From the NCBI RefSeq assembly GCF_014648675.1, contig NZ_BMRO01000020.1:13914-77913 (forward strand): 64,000 bases of DNA, read 5' to 3'. Shown here one piece after another: positions 17,895 to 26,480 of this stretch (its first letter is position 1; each line of letters begins with the position of its first letter). The position numbers were made by a program, and so were the translations under genes. Origin of the DNA: Actinomadura livida (GTDB lineage Bacteria; Actinomycetota; Actinomycetes; Streptosporangiales; Streptosporangiaceae). Below the pieces are notes generated by a model. The model was not told the origin of the DNA. It saw nothing but the letters and a program-made list of their open reading frames with translations, and did no database searches.

Positions 17895-17998
17895 GGACCC
17901 GTCCCATTGGGTCCGTGGACCCCATCGTTCTTGGGTCCTATGGGCGGCGCCGATTGGGCCGCTGGGCCCTGGGGAGAGTGTTCTGAAATCCCTACTGT
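17895..17998 (+). promoter_or_regulatory. Phased box array and promoter of the Flp pilin gene
   Basis: Three paired boxes stand at 17909-17922 (GGGTCC-GT-GGACCC, perfect palindrome), 17933-17946 (weaker) and 17956-17969 (GGGCCG-CT-GGGCCC). A lone half-site is at 17895. Downstream half-sites repeat every 22-24 bp. The last box ends 23 nt before the -10 TACTGT (17993-17998). Transcription should begin near 18005, giving a 36-nt leader with GGGAGG before the pilin ATG. Confidence 0.75.
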
Positions 17999-18040
17999 TG
18001 TCTGTGCCAGGGCGAGACAGAAACAGCCGGGAGGCGCCAG

Positions 18041-18274
18041 ATGAACTCGTTGATCCCTCTCTACGTCACTCTCCAGACCTTCGTCCAGGACCGCGCCGAG
18101 CGGCTCAAGGAGCGAAGCGACCGCGGTGTCAGCGCGCTGGAGTACGGCGCTCTGATCGTGGTCGCCGCGCTGGTCGTCGGTATTCTCTACAGCCTGATCA
18201 ACGGCTCGGTGCGGACCTCGGTCTCCAACGCGATCACCAAGCTGTTCAACCCCGGCGGGGGCGGCTCCAGCTGA
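18041..18274 (+). CDS. flp: Flp-type major pilin
   Basis: A 77-residue prepilin. A 29-residue charged leader ends at DRG/VSALEYGA (cleavage after G29, Glu at +5, the Flp Glu-Tyr pair). A hydrophobic helix, LIVVAALVVGILY, follows, with a short Gly/Ser tail. The mature protein of 48 residues fits the major Flp pilin. It is a separate transcription unit with the strongest-looking promoter in the locus, as expected for the most abundant subunit. A large hairpin follows the stop. Confidence 0.93.
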   Translation: MNSLIPLYVTLQTFVQDRAERLKERSDRGVSALEYGALIVVAALVVGILYSLINGSVRTSVSNAITKLFNPGGGGSS

Positions 18275-18314
18275 TTCCGGACGAGTCCGCGGGGCCGGGC
18301 CGGCTTGAAGTGCT

Positions 18315-18373
18315 CCGTCAGCGCCCGATGGGGGAACCGGATCTAATGCGGTTCCCCCATCGGGCGCTGACGG
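18315..18373 (+). terminator. Perfect 25-bp hairpin after the pilin gene
   Basis: Arms 18315-18339 and 18349-18373 are perfect inverted complements with a 9-nt loop. There is no T-run after the second arm, so this may be a factor-assisted terminator or a 3' mRNA stabiliser more than a classical intrinsic terminator. It lies between flp and the OmpA lipoprotein and would keep pilin expression above the downstream genes. Confidence 0.75.
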
Positions 18374-18398
18374 CTGTCCACGTCCTGGGAGAAGAATC

Positions 18399-19958
18399 AT
18401 GATGCATCGCATGACTGTGAGAAGGCGCGCCGTCCGTTATGCGGTGGGGCCCCTCGCCCTCATACTCGCCCTCTCCGGATGTGCCGGTGACGATAAGCCG
18501 AAATCCGGAGGGACGCCGTCGAAATCGGCGAATACCGCGCAGGGTGGCGAACTCCGGCCGATCATGTCGGTACCGATGAACCACAAGGACGCTCCGGCGC
18601 ACGTCGATCTGCTCGCGTTGAGCCGGACCGCGGCCGACACGGTCACCGCGCGCTTCAAGATCGTCAACGACGGTGAGCACCCGATCGACCTGGCGGAGAG
18701 CCTCGGGGAACCGGGTGACGCGACCGACCCCGGACTGGGTGACCCGCTCGCCGCCAGCGGGATCGGCCTGCTCGACGCGAAGAGCGAAAAACTGCACTAC
18801 CCCCTGCAGAAGAAGACCGAGGATCTGGACAACTGCCTGTGCACCAGGCTCTTCAACAATCCCGTGCAGCCCGGCGGCCACATCGATGTCTACGCGACCT
18901 TCCCCACGCCGCCCGCCGGCGTGCAGAAGGCCACGATCGTGTTTCCGCTCGCCGTGCCTTTCCAGGACGTCCCGATCACCGGTGACCCGGTGAAGCCTCT
19001 CGAGAACCAGCTCGATCCGGCCCGGCTCCAGTTGGAGCAGCCCAGGGTCGTCGGTGTGCGGACCCTCACCGAGGGGACCGAGCAGACGGTGGACGACGAC
19101 CCGAACGACCGGTCGGTGCGGTTGTCCGCCGACGTTCTCTTCGCCATCGACAAGGCCGATCTGACCCCGCGCGCCGAACGCCTCCTGCAGCAGGTTGCCA
19201 AGCAGATCGAGGCGTCGAAGGGGAAGACGGTCCAGGTCGACGGCCATGCGGACAAGACCGGGAACGACGCGATCAACGAGCCGCTGTCGGAGCGGCGCGC
19301 GAAGGCCGTCGCCGACCGGCTGAGGAGCCTGGTGACCCGGAAGGACGTGTCCTACAAAGCCGAGGGGCACGGCTCGAGGGAGCCGGTCGCTACCAATGAG
19401 ACCGAGGAGGGGCGCCGCAAGAACCGGCGGGTCAGCGTGACGTTCGCCCGCCCGCCCGCGCCGGCCCCGCCGCCCGTGAACGGCGAACCCTACAAGCGCG
19501 GCTCCTCGACCGTGCTGGGCTCCGGGACGTTCCAGGCGGCCGCGGCGCAGGGGCTCAAGGTCGAGGTGAACAGCCTGCATCGCGACTCTTCGGGACTGAC
19601 GATCCTGGTCTGGACACTGCGCAACACCGGGCAGGGGACCCCGGACTTCGGGCAGAAACTCGAGAAGTCCGCCTACGTGCACGGGGCCGACCCCCAGCCG
19701 ATGAGGCTGGGCACCACCGGCGGCGTAATGCTCTTCGATTCCGCCAATCAGGTCCGGTACAACCCGATGAGCCTTGAAGGCGGCCCGTGCGTGTGCAGCC
19801 GGGTCGATGCCGGCGGCGCGAAGAAGACGGTCGGGCCCGGCGAGAGCGTCGTTCTCTGGGAGGCGTACAACCCGCAGGCAAATGCGGCGAACCTCGAAAT
19901 GCAGGTCCCGTGGGAAAGGGGTGCCGACGCCGTGGTCAAGGGCCTCACGATCAGGTAG
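18399..19958 (+). CDS. OmpA-domain lipoprotein of the Tad locus
   Basis: A 519-residue exported protein. The signal ends in a lipobox, LALSGC, so it is lipid-anchored outside the membrane. Residues about 235-350 form an OmpA-like peptidoglycan-binding domain (SADVLFAIDKADLTPRAE, VDGHADKTGND, LSERRAKAVADRL, GRRKNRRVSVTF). Flanking regions (60-200 and 370-510) look like two related beta-sandwich domains, each with a C-x-C pair (LCTR, CVCSR). It probably pins the pilus base to the cell wall. It begins 25 nt after the hairpin with a GGGAGAAG Shine-Dalgarno. Confidence 0.85.
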   Translation: MMHRMTVRRRAVRYAVGPLALILALSGCAGDDKPKSGGTPSKSANTAQGGELRPIMSVPMNHKDAPAHVDLLALSRTAADTVTARFKIVNDGEHPIDLAESLGEPGDATDPGLGDPLAASGIGLLDAKSEKLHYPLQKKTEDLDNCLCTRLFNNPVQPGGHIDVYATFPTPPAGVQKATIVFPLAVPFQDVPITGDPVKPLENQLDPARLQLEQPRVVGVRTLTEGTEQTVDDDPNDRSVRLSADVLFAIDKADLTPRAERLLQQVAKQIEASKGKTVQVDGHADKTGNDAINEPLSERRAKAVADRLRSLVTRKDVSYKAEGHGSREPVATNETEEGRRKNRRVSVTFARPPAPAPPPVNGEPYKRGSSTVLGSGTFQAAAAQGLKVEVNSLHRDSSGLTILVWTLRNTGQGTPDFGQKLEKSAYVHGADPQPMRLGTTGGVMLFDSANQVRYNPMSLEGGPCVCSRVDAGGAKKTVGPGESVVLWEAYNPQANAANLEMQVPWERGADAVVKGLTIR

Positions 19959-19963
19959 CCGCC

Positions 19964-21427
19964 ATGACCGCCGTGGAGGATGCGAAGCACGACGTGCGCG
20001 ACGCCGGCCGGGGTTCACGCCGTTCACGTGTGCGGATGCCGTCCGCGGCCACCCGCTCGTCGGTGATCTGGGCGGCGCTGGGTTTCTGCAGCGGGCTGGA
20101 CCCGCTCGACGACAATTCCTTTCTCACCCATCTGCGGACAGGACACTGGATCCTGGGCCACGGAATACCCAGGGAGGATATGTACTCCTACACCGCACCC
20201 GGTATGCCGTGGATCGCCCAGTCGTGGCTGGCCGAGTCGCTCTATGCGGTCTTGGACGAGTTCACGGGCCCGAAGGGCATCCTGGTGATGAACGGCATCG
20301 TCGGCGCGGCCATCGCGTTCCTGGCGTTCCGGCTGGCCGATCGGTTGCGGAACGGCGGGCGGACCGTTCACATCGTGCTGCCGGCCCTCGCGGTGTCGTT
20401 GCATTTCTGGGTCGAGCGTCCGCTGCTCTTCGGCGTCCTGGCATTCCTGGTCCTGCTGTGGATCGTCGAGGTTCCGGACTCCCGGGCGGGTCGGCGTCCG
20501 CTGGCGACCGTTCCGGTATTGATGTGCCTCTGGGCGAACGTGCACGGGTCCTTCGCGCTCGGATTCCTCTACATCGCGCTGCATCTGGCCGGGCGCCGGC
20601 TCGATGGAGCGGCGCTGTGGCAGGGAAGGGAACGCCGACTGGTCTGGGCCGCGGCACTGGGCTTCGCGGCGTGTCTCATCAACCCCTACGGGTATCGGCT
20701 GCTGCTTTTCCCGCTGACCCTGCTGTCGAAGGGCGAGGTTCTCCGGCACGTCCAGGAATGGCAGTCACCGGACTTCCGGTCCACGCTCGGTGTCACTTTC
20801 GCCGTCTGGATCGCGGTGTTCGCAGCGGTGCTGGCGCGGGCGCCCCGCAGGGCCTCCCGCCGCGACCTGGTCGTGGCCGTGGCCTTCCTGCTGCTCGGCT
20901 TCTGGGCGCTGCGCAATCTCGCCATCGCCTCGCTCGTCGGCCTGCCGATCGCGGCACGCCTGCTCGCGACGCCCGAGAAGGGCCGGGAACGGCGCTCGCC
21001 GGCCGACCTGGGCGTCATCGTGGTGATGACGGCGACCGTGGCGCTGGTATCGGGAACGATCTTGTCGAGGCCGGTCTTCGCCTTCGACGAATATCCCGTC
21101 CGGGCCATGCGGGTGATCGAGCAGAAAGGTCTTCTGGGACAGCGGCTCTTCACGACGCACACCTGGAACGCCTACGTGATCCACGCCTACTGGCCGCGCC
21201 AGAAAGTATTCATGGACGATCGCTATGACATGTATCCGGTGGCCTTCACCAGGGAGTACATGAAGGTTCGCAACGGAGGTCCAGAGTGGCGGGGAATGCT
21301 CGACCGGTACCGGGTTCAGGTAGTGATGTGGGAGACGGGCGCGCCGCTCACCCAGCTGGTCGCCACGGACCGGGCGTGGCGGCAGATCTACCGCGATCGT
21401 CAGGCGACCGTCTTCGTCAGGCGCTGA
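19964..21427 (+). CDS. Multi-pass membrane protein, GT-C-like
   Basis: A 487-residue protein with about ten membrane helices. Near the N-terminus it has DDNSFLTHLRTGHWILGHG followed by a SYTAPG-PW-AQSWL stretch, a pattern common to bacterial GT-C-like integral membrane proteins with acidic first loops. The C-terminal 90 residues form an exported domain. Its ATG lies 5 nt after the OmpA gene stop. With the next gene it could transfer lipid-linked sugar to an exported protein, perhaps a pilin; the link to pilin is inference. Confidence 0.7.
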   Translation: MTAVEDAKHDVRDAGRGSRRSRVRMPSAATRSSVIWAALGFCSGLDPLDDNSFLTHLRTGHWILGHGIPREDMYSYTAPGMPWIAQSWLAESLYAVLDEFTGPKGILVMNGIVGAAIAFLAFRLADRLRNGGRTVHIVLPALAVSLHFWVERPLLFGVLAFLVLLWIVEVPDSRAGRRPLATVPVLMCLWANVHGSFALGFLYIALHLAGRRLDGAALWQGRERRLVWAAALGFAACLINPYGYRLLLFPLTLLSKGEVLRHVQEWQSPDFRSTLGVTFAVWIAVFAAVLARAPRRASRRDLVVAVAFLLLGFWALRNLAIASLVGLPIAARLLATPEKGRERRSPADLGVIVVMTATVALVSGTILSRPVFAFDEYPVRAMRVIEQKGLLGQRLFTTHTWNAYVIHAYWPRQKVFMDDRYDMYPVAFTREYMKVRNGGPEWRGMLDRYRVQVVMWETGAPLTQLVATDRAWRQIYRDRQATVFVRR

Positions 21428-22623
21428 CCCGGATCGGCGGAGCGACCCGGCGCGAGGTCACGGCCGTCTGGGCGCTCACGCGCGTTCTCATGTTCGCGAT
21501 CCTGCTGCTTCCCGGGTATCCCATCGAAGCGATCATCGGCGACACCGGGCTGTACCGGGAATGGGCGGAGCAGATCGTCACGGGGCGGTTCCCGAGCGGC
21601 GACGACCGGTGGCAGTATCCGCCGCTGGCGGCACTGATGATCGTCCCGCCGCATCTGCCGGGGACCGTTTACGGACTCTGGTTCATGCTCGCCGCGCTCC
21701 TGCTCGACCTGCTGGTGCTCCGGCTCCTGCTCCGCTTCTCCGGGCAGGCCGCGGGCGCCTGGTGCTGGGTCGCCGGGCTCCTTCTCCTCGGCCCGGTCTC
21801 CTACCTCCGCATCGACCTGCTGGTGACGGCGGTCGCGGTGTGCGCCCTGCTGGTGATGTCGCGCTCCCGGGCGTTCGGCGCCCTGGTCGCCGCCGGGACG
21901 TTGATCAAGGCGTGGCCCGCCGTCCTGCTGCTGTCGCTCCCGCGCGGCAGGGCGTCCGTCCGTGCGGTGACGGCGTCCGTCCTGACGGGCGCTGGGATCG
22001 CGGGCCTGGTGTCCCTGCTCATGGACGATCCGTGGTCCTTCGTCGGCGGGCAGGGGGGCCGGGGGATCGAGATCGAGGCCGTGGCGGCCATGCCGTTTCA
22101 CGTCGCGCGGCATTTCGGCTGGCCGGGATCGGTCGAGTACAGGTACGGGTCCTGGGAACTGCTGGGCCCGGGCGTCCAGGTGGCCGGACGGCTGAGCATG
22201 GTTCTGACCGCGGCCGGGCTGGCGCTGGTCGGCGGCATCGCATGGCGTCGTCGTCCTGCCGCGTGGGATCCGGCCTTCGGCGCCGAGGTGGCACTCGCCG
22301 CGACGTTGCTCGTGGTGATCACCAGCCGCGTCCTGTCCCCCCAGTACATGATCTGGGTCATCGGCGTGACCGCGGTCTGCCTTGTGCATCGGGGCGCCCG
22401 GCAGGGGCCGGTGGCGCTGCTGGTGCTGGTCGCGGCCGGATTGACCCATCTGGAGTTCCCAGTGGCGTGGGGCGCGGTCCGGGACGGCGATCCGATCGCC
22501 TTGGGGGTCGTCGCGGTGCGGAACCTCCTGCTGGCCGGTGCGGCGGCAGTCGTGGTCCGCGGACTGTGGGCGGGCAGGGGAAGCGGCGGCGAGGACGCGA
22601 AGGTCAGGCCGGGTCGAGGCTGA
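21376..22623 (+). CDS. DUF2029/GT87-like membrane mannosyltransferase homologue
   Basis: About 415 residues with eight to ten membrane helices. The first loop carries GDTGLYREWAEQIVTGRFPSG and WQYPPLAAL, typical of the GT87/DUF2029 family of polyprenyl-phosphate mannose-dependent transferases in actinobacteria. The start is uncertain: GTG 21376 overlaps the previous gene by 52 bp, and a later internal start would cut the first helix. Its 3' end overlaps the convergent kinase gene by 20 bp. Confidence 0.7.
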   Translation: MAADLPRSSGDRLRQALTRIGGATRREVTAVWALTRVLMFAILLLPGYPIEAIIGDTGLYREWAEQIVTGRFPSGDDRWQYPPLAALMIVPPHLPGTVYGLWFMLAALLLDLLVLRLLLRFSGQAAGAWCWVAGLLLLGPVSYLRIDLLVTAVAVCALLVMSRSRAFGALVAAGTLIKAWPAVLLLSLPRGRASVRAVTASVLTGAGIAGLVSLLMDDPWSFVGGQGGRGIEIEAVAAMPFHVARHFGWPGSVEYRYGSWELLGPGVQVAGRLSMVLTAAGLALVGGIAWRRRPAAWDPAFGAEVALAATLLVVITSRVLSPQYMIWVIGVTAVCLVHRGARQGPVALLVLVAAGLTHLEFPVAWGAVRDGDPIALGVVAVRNLLLAGAAAVVVRGLWAGRGSGGEDAKVRPGRG

Positions 22624-24217
22624 AATCATCGAAGGTCACCAGGGTGCCCGGGTCGGTTGCCAGGCGTCCTTCCCGCCCCGCGATGATTCCGGCCGTTCCG
22701 CCGGTCAAGTGGCCGATCGTGTCGGTGGCTTGGGCGACCTCTCTCCCGTCGACCAGAGCCTTGATCGTGACGCCTTCTCCAGTGTCGACGCAGATCGCGC
22801 CGACCTGTGCTCCGGCCAGGGCGTCACCGGTGGACGGCAGTGCCGACGTGGCCAGCTCGCTGCCCGAGATGGGGCCGCCCTTCCTGATCCTGGCTTGACC
22901 GTTGCGCTTCATCAGCACGGCATACTGCGCCTCGCCGGAATTCCGGCAGTAGACGCCCGCCTCATCCTCGGGATTCGCCGACTGAATACGTACCGTGACC
23001 GCGACCTTCACGTTCTTGGGCGGATCCTGCACGGGGGCCTGCTGCAACTGGTAAAAGCCCGTGCCGTATTGGGATATCGCGAAGACCCCGTCCTTGTACT
23101 CTTCGTACTCCATGTTCGCCCGGCCGGTCCGCCAACCCGATTCCGGGTCGGAGAAGTCGTCTTTCAGCAGGGCCCCGGAACTGCCGCCGCCCTGGTCCGG
23201 CCGGAGGAGGACGACCAGGCCGCCCGCGATGGCGAGCGCCGCGATGACCCCGAGGACGAGGGCCACTCGGTGGCGGAATGTGCGCCTGTCCGAGAAATAG
23301 CGGGTGCGGCCGTCCGACGCGGGGGGAAGGGATGTGCCGGCCGGGAGTTCCGGGACCGTCGGGCCGACCATTCCCACGGACCGCGCCGCTCGCTCGGTGT
23401 CGCTCTGGCCGGTCAGCTCCTGCAGCAGTTGCGCCGAAGTGGGGCGCGACGCCGGGTCCTTCGCCAGGGCCCGGACGACGAGATCGCGCAGGGGCGACTT
23501 CAGCCCGTCCAGGCGCGGTTCGCCATAGACGGTCTTGTAGAGCACCTCGCCGACGTTCTCGCCGTGGAACGGGAGCCTGCCGGTTCCCGCGTAGGCCATG
23601 ACGCTGCCCCAGGAGAACACGTCCGCCGCGGCCGTGATCGGTGCGTCGATCAGCCCTTCGGGCGCCATGAAGGCGGGCGTGCCCATGCTCTGGCCGGCGC
23701 GGGTGAGGCGGTGGTCGGTGCCCAGTCTCCGCGCGATCCCGAAATCGATGACGCGCGGGCCGAACGGGGACAGCAGGATGTTCTCCGGCTTGAGGTCGCG
23801 GTGGACGACGCCCGCGCTGTGGATGGCGGCGAGTGCGGTGGCCACACCGACGGCCAGCCCGTCCAGATCCGATCCACCGAGGGGGCCGTGGGAGTGGACG
23901 ACCCGTTCGAGGGTGGGGCCCTGGATGTACTCCGTCACCACGTAGAACGGCTCGCCGTCCAGCTTCGCGTCGAGGACGGGAGCGGTGCAGAACGGGCGGA
24001 CCTGGCGCGCCGCGGTCACTTCCCGGCGAAAGCGCTCACGGAAATCCGCGGTGCCCGTCATCTCCCGGTTAATGATCTTGATGGCCACCCGGCGGCCGTC
24101 CGGGGCCTCGGCGAGATGGACCGTCCCCATTCCGCCGCGGCCCAGTTCGCGCACCAGCCGGTACGGGCCGACCCGGCGGCCGGGGATTGCGGCATCGTCC
24201 GTTTCCGCCGAAGTCAT
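22604..24217 (-). CDS. Ser/Thr protein kinase with external sensor domain
   Basis: A 537-residue kinase with Gly loop GRGGMGTVHLA, VAIKII lysine, HRDLKPEN and VIDFGIA. A transmembrane helix follows (about 320-343). The external domain of about 190 residues begins DDFSDPESGW and has the beta-rich pattern (YKDGVFAISQYG, DEAGVYCRNS) seen in other actinobacterial kinase tails. It points against its neighbours in the middle of the pilus locus. The promoter is leaderless and has no paired box at the right spacing. Substrates are unknown. Confidence 0.9.
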   Translation of the reverse strand: MTSAETDDAAIPGRRVGPYRLVRELGRGGMGTVHLAEAPDGRRVAIKIINREMTGTADFRERFRREVTAARQVRPFCTAPVLDAKLDGEPFYVVTEYIQGPTLERVVHSHGPLGGSDLDGLAVGVATALAAIHSAGVVHRDLKPENILLSPFGPRVIDFGIARRLGTDHRLTRAGQSMGTPAFMAPEGLIDAPITAAADVFSWGSVMAYAGTGRLPFHGENVGEVLYKTVYGEPRLDGLKSPLRDLVVRALAKDPASRPTSAQLLQELTGQSDTERAARSVGMVGPTVPELPAGTSLPPASDGRTRYFSDRRTFRHRVALVLGVIAALAIAGGLVVLLRPDQGGGSSGALLKDDFSDPESGWRTGRANMEYEEYKDGVFAISQYGTGFYQLQQAPVQDPPKNVKVAVTVRIQSANPEDEAGVYCRNSGEAQYAVLMKRNGQARIRKGGPISGSELATSALPSTGDALAGAQVGAICVDTGEGVTIKALVDGREVAQATDTIGHLTGGTAGIIAGREGRLATDPGTLVTFDDFSLDPA

Positions 24218-24224
24218 GCCGACG

Positions 24225-24254
24225 ACGTTAGCCAGGGCTCGCGGGACACGGCAA
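24225..24254 (-). promoter_or_regulatory. Leaderless housekeeping promoter of the kinase gene
   Basis: On the minus strand TTGCCG (24249-24254) and TAACGT (24225-24230) are separated by 18 nt, and the ATG follows the -10 by 7 nt. The transcript would begin at the start codon itself. Confidence 0.6.
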
Positions 24255-24268
24255 GTGACGTCCGAATT

Positions 24269-24366
24269 AGGTCCCAAGGCCCAGAAGTCCCACATCTCGC
24301 CTGCTGAGAATACGGGTCGGCCGGGGCCCGGGGACCCTGGGTTATTCCGGACGCAGAACCTACCGT
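24269..24366 (+). promoter_or_regulatory. Paired-box promoter for the 24374 gene
   Basis: The main box GGGCCC-GG-GGACCC (24324-24337) ends 23 nt before TACCGT (24361-24366), and the ATG follows 7 nt later, so the message is leaderless. A weaker box, AGGTCC-CA-AGGCCC, lies upstream at 24269-24282. The geometry matches the other pilus-locus promoters. Confidence 0.7.
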
Positions 24367-24373
24367 GCGGGCC

Positions 24374-24808
24374 ATGCGCGCTGTGTTCTCCGCCTGGCTG
24401 ACGTCGGGCATCCTCGCCGTCATGGCCCTGCTCGCACTCAAGGCGCTGGCGCCGGCGGCCGGGGAGGGCGGCCCGGTGGACGAGTACGCCCAGGTCCTGC
24501 GGGTCCATCTGCCCTGGCTGCTGTCCTGCGTCCTCATGGCCGTCGCCGCGGGGAGCTATGTCCGGGACCGGGTCACTGGATTCGGGCGCGCCCTCGCCGC
24601 GCTTCCCGCCCCCGTACTCGGCGCCCTCGCCGCGGCCTTCATCGGCGTCCCGTGGTCCGGCACGCCGGTGGGCCTGACCCTCCACCTGATCGAGGCGGTG
24701 CTCGGCGTCATCCTCGGGCTGGCCCTTTCCACAGCGCTGTCCCGGCGGGAGGAAACGGGCGGTGCCCACACCCGGGAACATGGCCAATGGCGGAGGGACC
24801 GCCGATGA
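24374..24808 (+). CDS. Small hydrophobic membrane protein
   Basis: A 144-residue protein with about four hydrophobic segments (roughly 5-25, 42-62, 72-92, 95-118) and a short charged tail. I do not recognise the family. The ATG at 24374 is chosen because it lies 7 nt after a -10 element. It is the first gene of the plus-strand module that continues with a decayed DUF3592 gene, a decayed pilin-effector copy, a lipoprotein and another membrane protein. Confidence 0.65.
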   Translation: MRAVFSAWLTSGILAVMALLALKALAPAAGEGGPVDEYAQVLRVHLPWLLSCVLMAVAAGSYVRDRVTGFGRALAALPAPVLGALAAAFIGVPWSGTPVGLTLHLIEAVLGVILGLALSTALSRREETGGAHTREHGQWRRDRR

Positions 24809-24937
24809 TCGATCGTCCGTGCCGAGCGCCGCGGCCCGGATCCGCCGGGACCGTGCGGGCGGCCTGGAATACGGTGGTCCCGTCGTGGTCCCAGCCCTTG
24901 CCGCGGAGGTCACGACCGCGTGTGGAAGGAGTCGGTT

Positions 24938-25195
24938 GTGCAGGAGGCACTGGCGTTCCTCATCGCGGCGGCGTTCATCGTCGCCTGGGTCGGCAGCCTG
25001 GTGGGGCTCGTCCGGATGTGGCCCACGCGCGGCTGACCGGTGGTGATGTGCACGGCCGTGGAGATCAGGGAGGACGCGCGCTACGACGTCGGCCGGCGCT
25101 ACACGGTCTACTCCCCGGTCATCGAATTCACGACCCGTGACGGGTGACGCATCTGCGACGTTCTCGGTGACTGGTCGACGGGCCCCGGAACAACG
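24938..25195 (+). pseudogene. Broken DUF3592 gene (two in-frame TGA codons, 3' end missing)
   Basis: From GTG 24938 (Shine-Dalgarno AAGGAG) one frame encodes a transmembrane helix, a TGA at 25034-25036, then VEIREDARYDVGRRYTVYSP and IEFTTRDG, a TGA at 25145-25147, and a short DWSTGPGTTV tail. Joined across the stops this is a DUF3592 protein like the intact one at 29474-29872, but the last third is lost at the junction with the next fragment. The first 32 codons alone could still make a small membrane peptide. Confidence 0.65.
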
Positions 25196-25197
25196 GT

Positions 25198-25861
25198 ATG
25201 CGGATCTTCAACCAGAAGTTCACGCTTGACGCCAACGGGAGGATCCAGGGCTGCGTCGATCTCAAGCGGATGCTCCCCCGCGAGTGGGAGGGCGGGCCCA
25301 AGCTCGCCGCGGAGGGCGGTGCGGGCATCGCCGGGACACAGACGGTGATCTTCGATCGGAACGGCGATCCGGTGCGCTTCACGATCCAGCTCGACAGGGA
25401 ATGGAAGGCCGGGATGTCCGGGACGCTGGGAGCCAACCGGAAGGCGAACCAGGGCGGAAAGGTGAAGGACAAGGAAGTGGACGGTCACAAGACCAGCACC
25501 CTGTACAGCCTGGACCTCACCCAGCCGCAGAACCGGGCGGCCTTCCGACCGCCTCTACATGACGGTCGGCGGGATGGTGGCGGTGCCGAGGCCGCAGAGT
25601 CCGGAGAACCTCCGCAACGCCTTTGACCAGTACGGCCGGACGTTCGCAGCGCATGGCCAGATCGCGCAGTTCGAGTACGACACGAGCGGCAACACCATCG
25701 AGGGCTCAGGGGCGAACGACGAGACCGGATTCAAGCGCAAAGGGTTCGGCGTCGGCATGACCGATGAGAAGACCTGGGCGAAATACCGCTCCGGAAGGTA
25801 TCGCGACAATCAGGCGCCCCGGCTGGGCTGGCAGACGCTCGCGAAATGTCCCCGAGGCTGA
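25198..25861 (+). pseudogene. Frameshifted fragment of the large Flp-headed protein family
   Basis: Codons from ATG 25198 to about 25550 and from about 25546 to 25861 lie in two frames. Removing one base near 25546-25550 would join NRAAF to DRLYMTVGGM in one reading frame. The joined product resembles the C-terminal part of the protein at 29915-31342: GTQTVIFDRNGDP against GSMTITKDKNGNI, and AQFEYDTSGNTIEGSGAN against VTYDYDQSDASYGAN. It lacks the Flp-type N-terminus and begins at the deletion-like junction with the DUF3592 remnant. A sequencing error could mimic the frameshift, but not the missing N-terminus. Confidence 0.65.
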
Positions 25862-25874
25862 CCGAGAGGCTGAG

Positions 25875-26480
25875 ATGACTTCCATCGCCGTGTCCAGGGT
25901 CCGGTCGACGCTCGTCCCGGTCCTCCTGGCGGCATCTCTGATGGCCGCGGGCTGCGGGGGAGACGGCAAGCTGGACGCGGAGGGGGCCGGAGGCGGGACT
26001 CCCGCCTCGCAGGGGCCGAGCCGGGCGGGGGCGGTGACCGTCGAGACCCTGTCGTTCGTCCCGCCCGACGGCATGGCGCGCATCGAGCCGAGCCAGGACG
26101 GGGTCGTGCTGGAGATGTCCGCCGGAGGGGCGACGGAGAACCCGGGACAGAGCGTCCCGCCCCCCGGCGTTCAGGTGTTCCAGGGCGGACGCGATCTCGC
26201 CAACGTGAGCGTCCGGACCGGGCTCATCGAGGGCAGGATCAAGGCCGACTCGCCCGACGCCCAGGTCACCACGCGCATGGTCGAGATCGAAGGAGCGGCC
26301 GAGGCCGCGGTGATGGAGACGGTCTACCCGAGCGTCTCCGCCAGGCAGCTCGACGTCGTCATCGGAACGGCCGCCGGGCCCCAGTACGACATTCGCTACG
26401 GCGGGCTGCAGTCCGCCTACGACCAGGCGGGCGCGCAGCGGGTCATCACGTCCGCGAGGATTTCCGGGGCCGGTTCGTGA
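25875..26480 (+). CDS. Lipoprotein, paralogue of the 28783-29427 protein
   Basis: A 201-residue exported lipoprotein with lipobox LMAAGC and a mature domain of about 150 residues of mixed alpha/beta pattern. Order, size and similar stretches (EIEGAAEAAVMETVY against DVPGADEAFRVDYSY; QLDVVIGTAAGPQYDIRYGGL against KAVDIGLIIGDRQSAVVRLTGL) show that it is a diverged copy of the lipoprotein in the minus-strand module. It overlaps the next gene by 4 bp. Function unknown; it may chaperone or anchor an exported Flp-headed protein. Confidence 0.75.
   Translation: MTSIAVSRVRSTLVPVLLAASLMAAGCGGDGKLDAEGAGGGTPASQGPSRAGAVTVETLSFVPPDGMARIEPSQDGVVLEMSAGGATENPGQSVPPPGVQVFQGGRDLANVSVRTGLIEGRIKADSPDAQVTTRMVEIEGAAEAAVMETVYPSVSARQLDVVIGTAAGPQYDIRYGGLQSAYDQAGAQRVITSARISGAGS

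Noticed and set aside
24938..25195. Selenocysteine or readthrough of the two TGA codons in the DUF3592 relative
   Set aside because: No selenocysteine element is visible, the stops are not at cysteine positions, and the gene also lacks its 3' part and adjoins another broken gene.
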